The position numbers and the translations under genes are program-made. Below are positions 23,646-34,010 of a stretch of DNA of 64,000 nt, piece after piece (position 1 is the first letter of the stretch; each line of letters opens with the position of its first letter). The DNA comes from Uloborus plumipes. Taxonomy: Eukaryota; Arthropoda; Arachnida; Araneae; Uloboridae. The notes beneath the pieces are model-generated. The model was not told the origin of the DNA. It worked only from the letters and a program-made list of their open reading frames with translations, and made no database searches. The DNA is taken from assembly GCA_038373865.1 (NCBI GenBank), contig JAXGGA010000458.1:124001-188000 (forward strand). Direction: 5' to 3'.

Positions 23646-24434
23646 TCTACTTATATTAAAAACTGAGTATCTTTCTAACTATCTTTCTAACTATCTTTCT
23701 ATGTCACGCTTCTTTCTCCTGAACGCCAATGAACTGAAAGTCGAACCAGGTACCGATAGATAGGTAATTTTTCAGGCTTCATTAGTTTCAATTTATATAA
23801 TTATACGATTTTAATTAGCGAAGATATCAATTAATAAGTAGTCAAATTTAAAGCGATTAAGCCTAATAAATGATTAAATATGAAATCCATTCTTGCAAAA
23901 CGTCGTTGCTATGAAACAGTAATAACAATGATAATGAGAATTTTGAATGAAGGCTTAACTAAATCAAACACGAAACTCATAAGCGGGCCACTTACGTAGA
24001 ATTTTTATCGCTAGCTACTTGTAATATTTTGAAACATTCATTTGTTGAAGAGCCATCTACTTATATTAAAAACTGAGTATCTATGTCTGCTTTTTTCCTT
24101 TGAGCGAGCTGAACTTACTGAAACTTTCCTCACCATCTTGAAGGCGCGAAGCATCTCAATAATTCGAATGATTTTTTTATATAGGAAAAAAGTAAAGGCG
24201 TGAAGCGCCTGTTAGCGAGCCGCCTTGGCGGGGAGTAGTTTCTTGACATTTTCCTCACTACTTTCAAGGCACGAAGTGCCCGTGCAACGCCGGGCCACGT
24301 GCGTGGTATGTCTTGAAATCGAATGAACATTAAATTATATCAAATAAAACTTCAGAATGAGGTAAAAGTTAGAGAGGGGGGACGTTATGCATCAACATGC
24401 CGCAGGAAGCTAATCTAGCTGCCCTGGCAGCTAG
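23646..24434 (+). mobile_element. Helitron array, unit 2 (head to tail with unit 1)
   Basis: Starts TCTACTTATATTAAAAACTG immediately after the CTAG of unit 1, without a spacer, and ends CTAG at 24431-24434. It is very close to unit 1 in sequence and also contains the internal second start (about 24056). Differences include extra TATCTTTC repeats near its 5' end. Confidence 0.88.
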
Positions 24435-24959
24435 TCTACTTATATTAAAAACTGAGTATCTTTCTAACTATCTTTCTTTCTAACTATCTTTCTATGTCAC
24501 GCTTCTTTCTCCTGAACGCCAATGAACTGTAAGGCGAACCAGGTACCGATAGATAGGTAATTTTTCAAGCTTTTTTAGTTTCAATCTATATAATTATACG
24601 ATTTTAATTAGCGAAGATATCAATTAATAAGTAGTCAAGTTTAAAGCGATTAAGCCTAATAAATGATTAAATATGAAATCCATTCTTGCATTGCAAAACG
24701 TGGTTGCCATGCCATGAAACAATAATAAAAATGAAAATGAGAATTTTGAATGAAGGCTTAACTAAATCAAACACGAAACTCATAAGCGGGCGACTTACAT
24801 AGTATTTTTATCGCTAGCTACTTGTAATATTTTGAAACATTCATTTGTTGAAGAGCCATCTACTTATATTAAAAATTGAGTATCAATGTCTGCTTTTTAG
24901 CCTACTTTCCCGTTAAAAATAAAAGAGACGAAAAAAGCATTAAAATTGGCTTAATGCAT

Positions 24960-25040
24960 CTAAAAAATGTCGCCAAGTCCAAAAAATATCGCCAAGTCCA
25001 AAAAATATCGCCAAGTTCAAAAAATATCGCCAAGTAAAAA
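24960..25040 (+). repeat. Short tandem repeat in HINE, four units of ~19 bp
   Basis: The unit is close to AAAAAATATCGCCAAGTCC. The same array occurs inverted at about 43944-44018 in the other full copy. Confidence 0.8.
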
Positions 25041-25159
25041 AAAGTCAAAAAGAAACAAAAAAATGAAATAAATATCGAAAAATTAAAAATTTGAAAGTAG
25101 GGTATTGAGATGGGGAATTTGTGTGTCGGTCGGTCTGTCGGTCGGTCGGTCTGTCGGTC

Positions 25160-26040
25160 CCCCCCTAATAACTTTTGAATGAACATTCCGATTTGGACAA
25201 ACTTTTTTTTGTTGGAAAGATCTCGGCGAGTACAGCTCATTCCCATATTTGATTTTTCGATTTGAACAATTTTTAGTTCAACTTTGAGCCGTTCAAACAA
25301 CCGGTCCCGCGATACTAACTTTTGAATGAACAGTCCGATTTGAACAAACTTTTTTTTGTTCGAAAGGTCTTTTCAAGGATACTTCATTCCCGTATCTACA
25401 TTTTCGATTTGAACAATTTTTCGTTCAACATTGAACCGTTCAAGCAACCTTTCCCCACCTAATAACTTTTAAGTGAACCGTCCGAATTGAATAAAGTTTT
25501 TTTTGTTCGAAAGATCTTATCAAGAATACTTTATTCCCGTTTTTAAATTTCCGATTTGAACAATTTTTCGTTCAACATTGAACCGTTCAAAAAAGCTCTC
25601 ACCCCTAATAACTTTTGAGTGAACCGTCCGATTTAAACAAACTTTTTTTTGTTCGAAAGATCTCGGCAAGGATACTTCATCCCCGTTTTTAAATTTCCGA
25701 TTTGAACAATTTTTCGTTCAACATTGAACCGTTCAAACAAGCTCTCACACCTAATAACTTTTGAATGAACAGTCCGATTTAAACAAACTTTTTTTTGTTC
25801 AAAAGATCTCAGCAAGGATGCTTCATTACCGTATTTAAATTTTCAGTTTGAACATTTTTTTGTTCAACATTGAACTGTTCAAACAACCTTTCCCCACCTA
25901 ATAACTTTTAAGTGAACCGTCCGAATTGAATAAACTTTTTTTTGTTTGAAAGATCTCGGAGAGGCTCATTCTTATATTTCACTTTTCAATTTGAACCATT
26001 TTTCGTTCAATGATGAACCGTTCAGAAAACATTTTAACAT
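25160..26040 (+). repeat. Tandem repeat in HINE, about six units of ~146 bp
   Basis: Each unit has AACTTTTTTTTGTTCGAAAG, a TCATTCCCGTAT-like segment, a TTGAACAATTTTTCGTTCAA inverted motif, CATTGAACCGTTCAA and CCTAATAACTTTTGA. T-run positions near 25203, 25347, 25494, 25639, 25786 and 25932 give the period. Copy number differs in the second full copy (about four). Confidence 0.82.
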
Positions 26041-26802
26041 GAGCGCCTACGGAGAAATTTAAATTGAATGTTGATTCTGAACTTAAAGGCGGATTTCCTT
26101 CAAACTAACTTTGTAAGAAAATGGTTTTGATAAATAATGTATTGTAAAGTACTTTTTTGAATAATCTTCTGTGAGGACTCTGATTCCGACTCCGACTCCG
26201 CAAACATGGCGGAAATGCAGGCTCAGAAAAAATGACTGACTGGACAGACGATTTTTTGTTTATTTATTTATTTGTTTTGTTTAATTTATTATTATTTTTT
26301 TTTATCAGACGATTTTTTTTGTTAACAAAAATTTTTCATTCACGAGAGCATTTTATTCCTTATTTATATTTAACAACTGGCAACGGATTAAAAATGAAAT
26401 TCAAGACATTTTATTAACGAACGAGTTTTTTTTCTTTCTTTGATAAAATGTGTTTTGAAGTTCTTTGTACTTTTATTTTATTTATTTATTTTTTTTTCTT
26501 TTGAAAACGATTGTGGAATTTTTCTACGGAAGAACTATAGCAGTTACATTCTTTTAAAGGTGCGACAAAACTTTATTGACTCGTTTATTTACTTTTTACG
26601 TGTCTATTTTATCTGATGAGAGGGGTATATTTTGCTTTCAGAAATCAGCTTTAAGTGCAAAAAGATATGTTTGACATAATTTTTAGTTTTAGATAATCAA
26701 GAGAATATTGATCAGATGCTACAATGCCTATGTCGATGTACGGGAAAGTAGGCTCGTTTAGTTCTTGACAGAACTTCTTGTTCTCCTTTGAGCGAGCTGA
26801 AC

Positions 26803-27003
26803 CAAGGGCGGATCCAGCTTTTGGTTAAGGAGGGGGTCATTTTCGGAAAGGGGGGGGTCAAAGTGCAATTTTTGTGCAAAAATGGGGTGGTTTGGCAGTT
26901 TTTTCGTAAAATAAGTCCCAAAAATGCAATTTTTTGCTATATTTGGTCGGTTAAGGGGGGGGGGGGTCATGATCCCCATGACCCCACTCTGGATCCGCGC
27001 CTG
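26803..27003. mobile_element. hAT-type MITE, family H2, 201 bp
   Basis: Starts CAAGGGCGGATCCAG and ends CTGGATCCGCGCCTG. It is flanked by an exact 8-bp duplication AGCTGAAC (26795-26802 and 27004-27011). The interior has G-runs and the word AAAATGGGGTGG. Termini of the CAGGGGCGGATCCAG type are widespread in hAT MITEs. Confidence 0.93.
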
Positions 27004-27332
27004 AGCTGAACTTACTGAAACTTTCCTCACCATCTTGAAGGCGCGAAGCATCTCAATAATTCGAATGATTTTTTTTATACAGGAAAAAAGTAAAGGCGTG
27101 AAGCGCCTGTTAGCGAGCCGCCTTGGCGGGGAGTAGTTTCTTGACATTTTCCTCACTACTTTCAGGGCACGAAGTGCCCGTGCAACGCCGGGCCACGTTC
27201 GTGGTACGTCTTGAAATCGAATGAACATTAAATTATATCAAATAAAACTTCAGAATGAGGTAAAAGTTAGAGAGGGGGGACGTTATGCATCAACATGCCG
27301 CAGGAAGCTAATCTAGCTGCCCTGGCAGCTAG

Positions 27333-27568
27333 TACATTACTAAGATGTGCCTTAAACGGCTGAGAGGTGAAACGCGCTTGCTTTTAAGTGCTTACTGTAC
27401 GCGGTAAGTTTGCGGCTCGGAGTTCAATCCTATCGTGTAAAATTATAATAACTTATGAAGTTGTTTGGTAGTATGAAAGCATGAATCTGACAAACATAAA
27501 ATAAACAAATAATTGAAAGTCATTTTTGAGCCTAATGAATGTTTCTTGTTTTTTTTTTCCTTCCTTTG
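27333..27568 (+). other. Possible tRNA-like (SINE) fragment, weak
   Basis: GAGTTCAATCCTA near 27420 resembles a pol III B box, and GGCTGAGAGGTG near 27358 is a poor A-box candidate. No tail or target duplication was found, so this is only a possibility. Confidence 0.25.
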
Positions 27569-27714
27569 ACGGAGAATTCTTCTGTAACCTTACACATACA
27601 TTGGTGAAACGTTACGCTATAGTTACATTACCGTGGTGTAACCTTCCACAGGTAATGTGTTACTTTGCTGCCATCATATTTATGGAGAAAGGTTACCCAA
27701 TTCTTTTTACAGTG
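27569..27714 (-). mobile_element. Possible small foldback/MITE fragment
   Basis: The right edge, read on the minus strand, begins CACTGTAAAAAGAATTGGGT followed by AACC. A weaker mirrored GAATTCTTCTGTAACC lies at the left. GTAAC(C)TT words recur through the segment. Boundaries are tentative. Confidence 0.35.
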
Positions 27715-27737
27715 CGGGATAAAGAGGTAAGTTGAAG

Positions 27738-28257
27738 CAGTAGTTGGGAAAACTACATTTCTTTTGTAGCGAACTACAACTACAACTACTTTGTTATAAA
27801 TGTAGTCAACTACATTTACAACTACTTTTTTTTAAATGTAGCAACTTCAAATTACTTTTGAAATGCAATCGCTACTTTGCTATTTTTTAAAAAAACAAAT
27901 AAATACGTTCATTTGAACATAGAATGTTATTAAAAATTGTCGATTCTGCCTTTTTTTTCTTTTTGTGCTAATTTGTCCTTTCAAGATATTTTTTTATAAT
28001 TTTTTTTGAATATTCGCCGCAAGAAAGAATTCAAAGTTGAAAGGATGAAAGAATTCAACCTTCAAATTTTTAGTAACTGTAAAAATGTATCAAAATTAAA
28101 CGTAGTAATTTTTATGTAGTTTCCAGGAATTGCTACAAACTAACTATTTTTTTGTGTCGCTCTACTCACTACTCTACTTTTTTTTAAAAAATGTATGTAC
28201 TACAAATTACTAAAAAAAGTAGTTTCGCTACTTGTAGTGCGCTACTTCCGACCACTG
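27738..28257. mobile_element. hAT-type non-autonomous element, 520 bp
   Basis: Starts CAGTAGTTGGGAAAACTACA and ends GCGCTACTTCCGACCACTG, imperfect inverted repeats. The 8-bp duplication AGTTGAAG is exact (27730-27737 and 28258-28265). Subterminal GTAGT/ACTAC repeats are dense at both ends. No transposase frame. Confidence 0.9.
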
Positions 28258-28265
28258 AGTTGAAG

Positions 28266-29442
28266 TGTGACACTGTGTAACAAAGAGAGATGTGGTCAAA
28301 AATGTTTCAAAATAATGTAGCTGAACGAAAAAGTTTTAGAATTAATAATTTCCACTCAAAAATATTTTTGAACATTTATCTTGAAGTATTGATTCAATGG
28401 AATAAATTTTTCCTGAAAATAATTGGGAAAGTACTTCGACTCTATACCATAATTTGTAGAAACTAACTCTCATATCAATAACAATCCTGAAAGATAATAG
28501 AAAATTGTTGTCGAACACAGACAGAATAAATGAACTTCTAAATTGTCTTCAAATAATCCACTTTATTTGATATAGCAGACTGAAGTTTTATACTTTATTA
28601 TTTATGTGCAAGAAAGTAAATGGTCCTCATATATATGTTTTCTTTTCATTTTAGATATAGAAATAATGCCCCTGGCAATACTAGTAAAGGTCTTTCTTTT
28701 TGTTTAAGCAAGAATTGCAATTGATTGAATCAATTTAAATCCAATAGAGCATTGAAGAAAGTTCTAGCGAAATTTATTCTCTTTAAATCCTTCCCAAGAC
28801 AATTTTACTACAAAAGGAAGGCTATCACTTACAAATTTCGGTTTAGCAAAGAAGCAAAGGAGAGCTCCGTGCGTAAAATACTCGTCTGGGTTTTAAATGT
28901 CTAATGAGAATTTTACAAAATTTAAACTATTCAGGTGAAGAAAATTATCCGAATAAAATTCACCAGAAAGTATCGTTATGTAAAAAAAATCTTCAACTAA
29001 AAATAAATACCAAATTTTCGGCAGCGATTGACATTAAGGGGTTTGAATTAATTAAAGTAGAAAATTAAAATTACATGCTGGATAACTGATGATTGTCTCT
29101 TTTTTTGAAGTCTGGTAAAAATTTTAAATTTATTTTAATGTGACTAATTTTACTCATTAGTACTCGTAAGCGAAAAAAAAAAATTGTCAATGTAATTCAA
29201 TTATTAAGTTGTTACTTACATTTCTAAAACATTTCAACATATAAAACTTCTTTCAAACAAAAAGTTAAATTAATGCAGTAAAAATATTTGAAAACCCTTT
29301 ATGACAGAACATTTTGATTGAGGATGGTAAGTACATGAACGGTTAGAGCAATAGCATGTAATTACATAATAAAAATGAGGAGTTTTAATAAGGATGGGGA
29401 AAAAACTATTCTGATGAGTTATTAATTTTAATGCATCTAGTT
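28266..29442. other. AT-rich spacer, nothing recognised
   Basis: No repeat partner, no protein-like frame. Confidence 0.5.
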
Positions 29443-29454
29443 GGTACCGGCTCT

Positions 29455-29765
29455 GGCCGTGGTGGCCCGATCGGTAAGGCATCGGACTCGTGTCCGGAGG
29501 GACCCGGGTTCGATCCCAGCCGATCAAAGATCCACCGTCTTGATTAATGGTGGCTGGGAGGCGTTAAAAATGTCGTGGTCACAAAGTCCTCCAAGTGAAA
29601 CGATACCTCTGGGGGTGCTGGGCGTAGGGTTTGCTCGACCCTAGGTTCTGGTTCAAAATTAAGAACAGAGGCCTCAAAATTAACTTCAGGGCCCTATCCC
29701 GGTTAAACCACGAAGCTGTGGTAGGTACGGGGGACCCTGAAGTGTGATATGAAATGGAAATAAAT
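29455..29765 (+). mobile_element. tRNA-derived SINE, 311 bp, with target duplication
   Basis: The head contains a pol III A-box-like TGGCCCGATCGGTAAGGC (29462-29479) and a B box GGTTCGATCCC (about 29507-29517). A stem CGGAC-TCGT-GTCCG stands where the anticodon arm would be. A non-tRNA body of about 220 bp follows, ending in GAAATGGAAATAA. Flanking GGTACCGGCTCT (29443-29454) and GGTGCCGGCTCT (29766-29777) are a 12-bp target duplication with one change, the mark of LINE-driven retroposition. The parent tRNA is uncertain; the anticodon position could read CGT (Thr). Confidence 0.9.
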
Positions 29766-29777
29766 GGTGCCGGCTCT

Positions 29778-31895
29778 AGAATATCCTTCACTTTGCTCAT
29801 AATTTCAATTACTGGTATGTTAGGATGATCTTGAGTCACGGGAAGAGAAATATATCGCTAGTAGGACACGTATATGATACACGATGGTCTTTGCTTGCTC
29901 TTTACTTCTTTTTTTCTGATGAATTTAACATTCAATATTTTCTTTTACCTTTGCTGCTTTTTTGCTGTCATATGAGCAACTGATTTCAATTTTTCTACAG
30001 CTTGCATTTTTACGTATTTAACTTATAATATGTATTTTTTGAGCTCTATAGATCGTTTTGAAATTTCTCTTTGTGCTTTTATTTTATATTCCTCTCATAA
30101 GAACTATTTTTTTAAAGTCTGAGTTTATCATGAGTCTATCTTTTTCCATGGTTTTAGTTCAAAAAATTGTTTATTCTACGTTGGTGGATAAAGTCAATCT
30201 TTGTCTGTATGTTTCTGTGTTTAATAGCATGAACATATAATTCTTAACAAAGCTCAAACGGCTTTTAAGCAGAAAAAAAAAGAAAAAATGTGTGGCCATA
30301 TAATGTTTCTTCCGAAAATATTGTTTGAAAGGACAGCAGCAAATCAAAATTTCGGAGACAAAAGTTTAAGAGTATTAATTTCAATACTGAAAAGTGTGAC
30401 ATCATTCCATAGATTGCCCCTAAGTCACCGCTCTAACCTTTAAGCCTCTATTATAAAATAATAATCTCTAATCAATTAGGGAAGCAAAAATAACGATCGC
30501 CAACCCCAAATTCTATATTATAAGAAAAAAAAATAACATGGCGAAGAATAAAGTCTTATGTCCTTACCAAACAAATGCTTTTTTTTCTCAACGAGTTGGG
30601 GATAATTGATTTAGGAAAATTTAATTTGCGGGAGAGAAAACTGATTAAAAAAATGTTCGCAAAACATAAAGTGTGTTTTTTTTAAATTTTATTTCATCAA
30701 AAAAGTTTAGTTCCTTTTTAATGATAAATGAAGTTTAGGAATATTTCGACAGCTTAAAGACATTAAAGTTTCGAAGAAGAATAATATATTTCATTTTATT
30801 TGTTCCACTAAAGGTTTAAAACTCTTTGAAAAACAACAATGACATAAGGAAAAATCTTCGATGCAATTAATCATTCAATGAAAATTATTTCCGAAGTATG
30901 TTTATGTTGAACTGAGAGAAACTGAGCGCATATGAGATCAATTGCGGTAATTAGAAAAACGGGATGGGGTAAATGGAAACAAAAAGCATGGCCCCATTTG
31001 CGTGAATTTGAGAAACTGAATTGTTAGTGAGGGACATTTTGTACCATAGAGAAGATGCATACAAAGTTCTGCATGTTTAGAAAGAGTTGTTGAGATGCTA
31101 TTGTTTAAAAATAGCACTCAACAAATACGTTTGCCAAAGTTTAATGTTGATACTTTTTTCTCTTTCCAGCATGTAATACATATACAAAGTGAGTGGTTTC
31201 AAAAATGATATTGGTCATACCCGATGCTACTTAAAACATTTAGTTATAAGTGCAATCTTCCCTATTGCTTGTTTTAGTAAATATTAAAACTCATCGCAGT
31301 ACAGTAGAATGACATCAGGGAAAATCGGTGAATATTGTTCGTATAAATGTCAATTTTGTTGTGTTGGTTTTATTTTTCCATTGAGATTATTTCCCTCACT
31401 ATAATTATGAGGTGTGAGGGGCAGTATAAAAGTTATATTTTGTATTTGGTCACTAATTTCCTTTGTTGTTTCAAACTTTTAATATCTTAATTCTGTATCT
31501 CATTTTTTAATAATTTTGTAACTGGAATCTACTAACTATTACAAAAATCGAGTTTGTGCAACATCTTAAACGGGGATACGCTGCATATTTTGTACATCAA
31601 TTTTACAGAAAGGCGTCGGAAAAAGAAAGTATTAACCCCATTATCGAAAAGTGAAATATTTTTTTTTTAAACTTCTGCAAAAAACATAGAAACAGAGCCT
31701 CATAGTTACTTTTTAAAAATATTTACTGAAACTACAACTTCATTAATATAAGAAGAAGATTAAGAAGAAAACAGGCGACATTCAAGTATACGACATTTAA
31801 CTTTGGAAAAACCACTTCGAGTTGCACATCAGGGCTTGACGCTAGATACAATACCTAAAATTTATTTTCTTTGTTTCTTTTGACCGCAAACATTT
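29778..31895. other. AT-rich spacer, nothing recognised
   Basis: Only short low-complexity frames, for example 30058-30240 (+), rich in Phe, Leu and Ile. Confidence 0.5.
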
Positions 31896-32115
31896 AAAAC
31901 TGTTTTGTTTGTCCGCGTAAATGAAACGATGAATTTATCTGTATGTGTATATGTTCCCTATGCAAATCCACAGTTGGCTTCGGATCTGAACCATATTTGG
32001 CAGAGAGGTACTTGAGCGCCCAGGAAGGGTCGTAGGGGAGTTTTCGAAATCCAAAACAGTCATGATCAGTTCGAATTTCAATTTAAGGACTCAAAAATGG
32101 CTTAAAATGTCTCTT
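31896..32115 (+). repeat. Dispersed repeat, family R1 copy 2
   Basis: Aligns in order with 846-1070: GTATGTGTATATGTTCCCTA, TGCAAATCCA, GGCTTCGGATCTGAACCATA, a TAGGGGAGTTTTCGAAATC block and GACTCAAAAATGGC. Confidence 0.5.
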
Positions 32116-32178
32116 TCTATACCAAATAATTATCTGATCATCTCGATTTTTAGTCTCATTGGGAAGCTCACGAAAATA

Positions 32179-33132
32179 GAGGAGAGGAGAGTCTTATGGA
32201 ATCGTCAGGAAGTATGGAACACCTAGGTTTTTACTCCGTTCGGTACTGCAATATCGTGAAAATAACATGAACTACTCAAGAAAGGCTCCCATGATGCATT
32301 GCAGTAACAGTTCGCCGTTTACTGTTGTCATTAGAGTGCTACAAAAAAAGTTTCGTTTTGGATTCTCAAGAGATTATGGAGATAGTTTTCAAATTTTTAA
32401 ACTGTTAGTATACATATGACTTAAAGTATTGATGTTAACCGTAATGCACAAAAAAATAATTGTAGTTTTTTTATATTGTAGTCGTTTTTTAGCTTACAAT
32501 ATTTGGTTCATCATTTAAAATCTTCTTTTCCCAAGATGGCGTGTCGGGTATTATAGAATACTAAGTATTTCAAGACAACAAGAAAGCAAAGACGCTGAAT
32601 GTATCTTTTGCAACTGCAAATTCTCTCATGATCAACGAGGTGAAGTTTGGATTCAGTGCGTAATTTGTTGTCTGTGGGCTCACTTTGACTGCACGGGAGC
32701 AGAGCAAGACGATTACATCTGTGACTTCTGTAAATAGAGGAGAGGAAAAAAGAAAAAAAACAGAAACAGAAAAGATTCACACTTAATGTCAAAAATTATA
32801 GCTACATACTTAAGTATAAAAGTATTATTGTTATTTTTTTCATTATTTAATTTTTTTATTTGTGGTTTGATAACTGTTTTATGAAGTTAATTAGTATTTC
32901 AATGGTTAACACCACCTATTCCATATTACTCGAGTATTTCATATTAGCCTCCATTTGTAATTTTTTTAAAACAATTTTTTTTAGAAATAAATAGTATTTT
33001 TTTCTACAAAACACATTTTATTACAATTAGTCTTAGTATGTACTCATGATGATTTTGAAATTTTTTATTAAAAAAACAAAAAGTTATTTTGAAAATGTAC
33101 ATGGTATTTCATATTACCCTCCTCTCCTCTAC
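32179..33132 (+). mobile_element. pogo/Tigger-like element 2, internal deletion derivative
   Basis: Inverted termini GAGGAGAGGAGAGT (left) and, mirrored, GAGGAGAGGAGGGT (right) are flanked by TA (32177-32178 and 33133-33134). Inner ends also share TTATGGAA and ATATGAAA words. The 954-bp body keeps only the last ~50 codons of a transposase gene (32582-32737). Its different termini show that it is not a copy of the element at 1535. Confidence 0.83.
32582..32737 (+). pseudogene. C-terminal PHD-like zinc finger of a pogo/Tigger transposase (fragment)
   Basis: This short frame ends at TAG 32735-32737. It contains CIFCNC near the start, then GEVWIQCVICCLWAHFDCTG and DDYICDFCK at the end. Spacing of the Cys and His residues (CxxC, CxxC, H, C, CxxC) is that of a PHD-type C4HC3 finger. 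In arthropod pogo/Jerky-like transposases such a finger often closes the protein, and VWIQC, WAHFDC and Y(I/V)CDFC are typical wording. The catalytic part is deleted from the element. No start codon is evident for the fragment, so expression is unlikely unless it is captured by another transcript. Confidence 0.8.
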
Positions 33133-33134
33133 AT

Positions 33135-34010
33135 TTTAAGAAAATTTACTTCCGAAGGTTTTCCAAATTCCTAATCACTAACTACACTATGGAAAAAGAG
33201 ATGGGCATTTTTAAGTTTAAAAATATAAATTTTAAATTGGATTTAAAATATCGTCTTCAAGAGAATTATTGACAAGAATTTTTTCATAAAATCAGAGGTT
33301 TTGATTCAAAAATTGCTCTCGTGTCTACAACGTAAAAATTTTATGTATCTTAAATTTTTAAAACTGCCAGGGACTGATTGAAAAAAATGCATTTTTCAAA
33401 ACCTACAATATTTCGGGTGTTTAAAAATGTCTGAAAGGGGATGGAAATCAATAAAATTCATGGGTTTCATATTAAGTTTATTTCATTTCATTGATTTTAT
33501 TTGATATTTTTTTATAAGTCGTGTTATTTCACACAACTGAATCTGAAGCATGTTTTTGAAAACTTTCATCATATCTCAGCCGAAAGAAAAACTTATCTTC
33601 CTAACGGTATATTTTAAATTAAATTCCATTATTTTCGATACATTTGCGAAGTTATTACACAGAGTTCATAAAACCAAGAAATACTTTTTCCCCCTCTAAA
33701 CTTAAAATCACTAAATTCAACGCAAGAGATCTTATAAAGTTCAAAGTTATATTTATACGATTTTCACTAGAACTCTCCCTAACTTCAGTCTTTTCTTTCC
33801 TAAGGCGTAACAGTAAATGGCTTTAACACTTTTATTCAGAAAAAAAACAGCTATTTTTTTTGTGTTTTGCTTGAAAAAAATCCATATTCAGCCACTAGAA
33901 CTGTCCCCTTTAATTCTCATATCTGCTGATTTCTTACTGCTAGAGCTTTCAAATATACTTTTATGCTTTTACGGTCTTAGCCCTCCGAAGAAATTGAATT
34001 ACTTCGCTGA
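33135..34010. other. AT-rich spacer, nothing recognised
   Basis: Frames at 33644-33826 and 33817-34104 (+) have no recognisable domain; the second runs into the tandem repeat. Confidence 0.45.

Larger units (their letters stand above)
24899..26780 (+). mobile_element. HINE/DINE-1-like (Helentron-derived) element, full copy
   Basis: The 5' terminus AGCCTACTTTCCCGT is repeated inverted not at the other tip but internally (ACGGGAAAGTAGGCT, about 26740-26754). It is followed by a short tail with a hairpin GTTCT-TGAC-AGAAC (26761-26774) and the end TTCTTG. These asymmetric inverted repeats, the 3' hairpin, internal tandem repeats and insertion into a T-run are the described layout of Helentron-associated elements (HINE/DINE-1). 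Inside are four ~19-bp units and about six ~146-bp units. No protein is encoded; open frames here are tandem-repeat shadows. The exact borders are uncertain by a few T residues. Confidence 0.78.
24435..27332 (+). mobile_element. Helitron array, unit 3, interrupted twice
   Basis: Starts immediately after unit 2 and ends AGCTGCCCTGGCAGCTAG at 27332, followed by T (27333). The A before 22863 and this T are the A|T target of Helitrons for the whole array. A HINE (24899-26780) sits within the TCTGCTTTTTT tract. A hAT MITE (26803-27003) sits in the AGCTGAAC that is intact in units 1 and 2. Confidence 0.88.

Noticed and set aside
24130..24330. Minus-strand frame in the Helitron with Arg-rich peptide, also at 26758-27228
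   Set aside because: The same frame occurs in the non-autonomous Helitron units and has no Rep or helicase motif; it is a shadow of the GC-rich 3' region.
25633..25815. Frame with repeated SFEQKKVCLNRTVHSKV-like peptide, also at 43454-43684
   Set aside because: It is the translation of the ~146-bp HINE tandem unit; open only because of the repeat.
25160..26040. Regularly spaced repeats that might suggest a CRISPR-like array
   Set aside because: The ~146-bp period is continuous repeat without unique spacers, lies in a eukaryotic transposon and varies in copy number like a satellite.
29455..29530. Functional tRNA gene
   Set aside because: Pol III boxes are present but no 7-bp acceptor stem closes the structure, and the unit continues into a SINE body with a target duplication.
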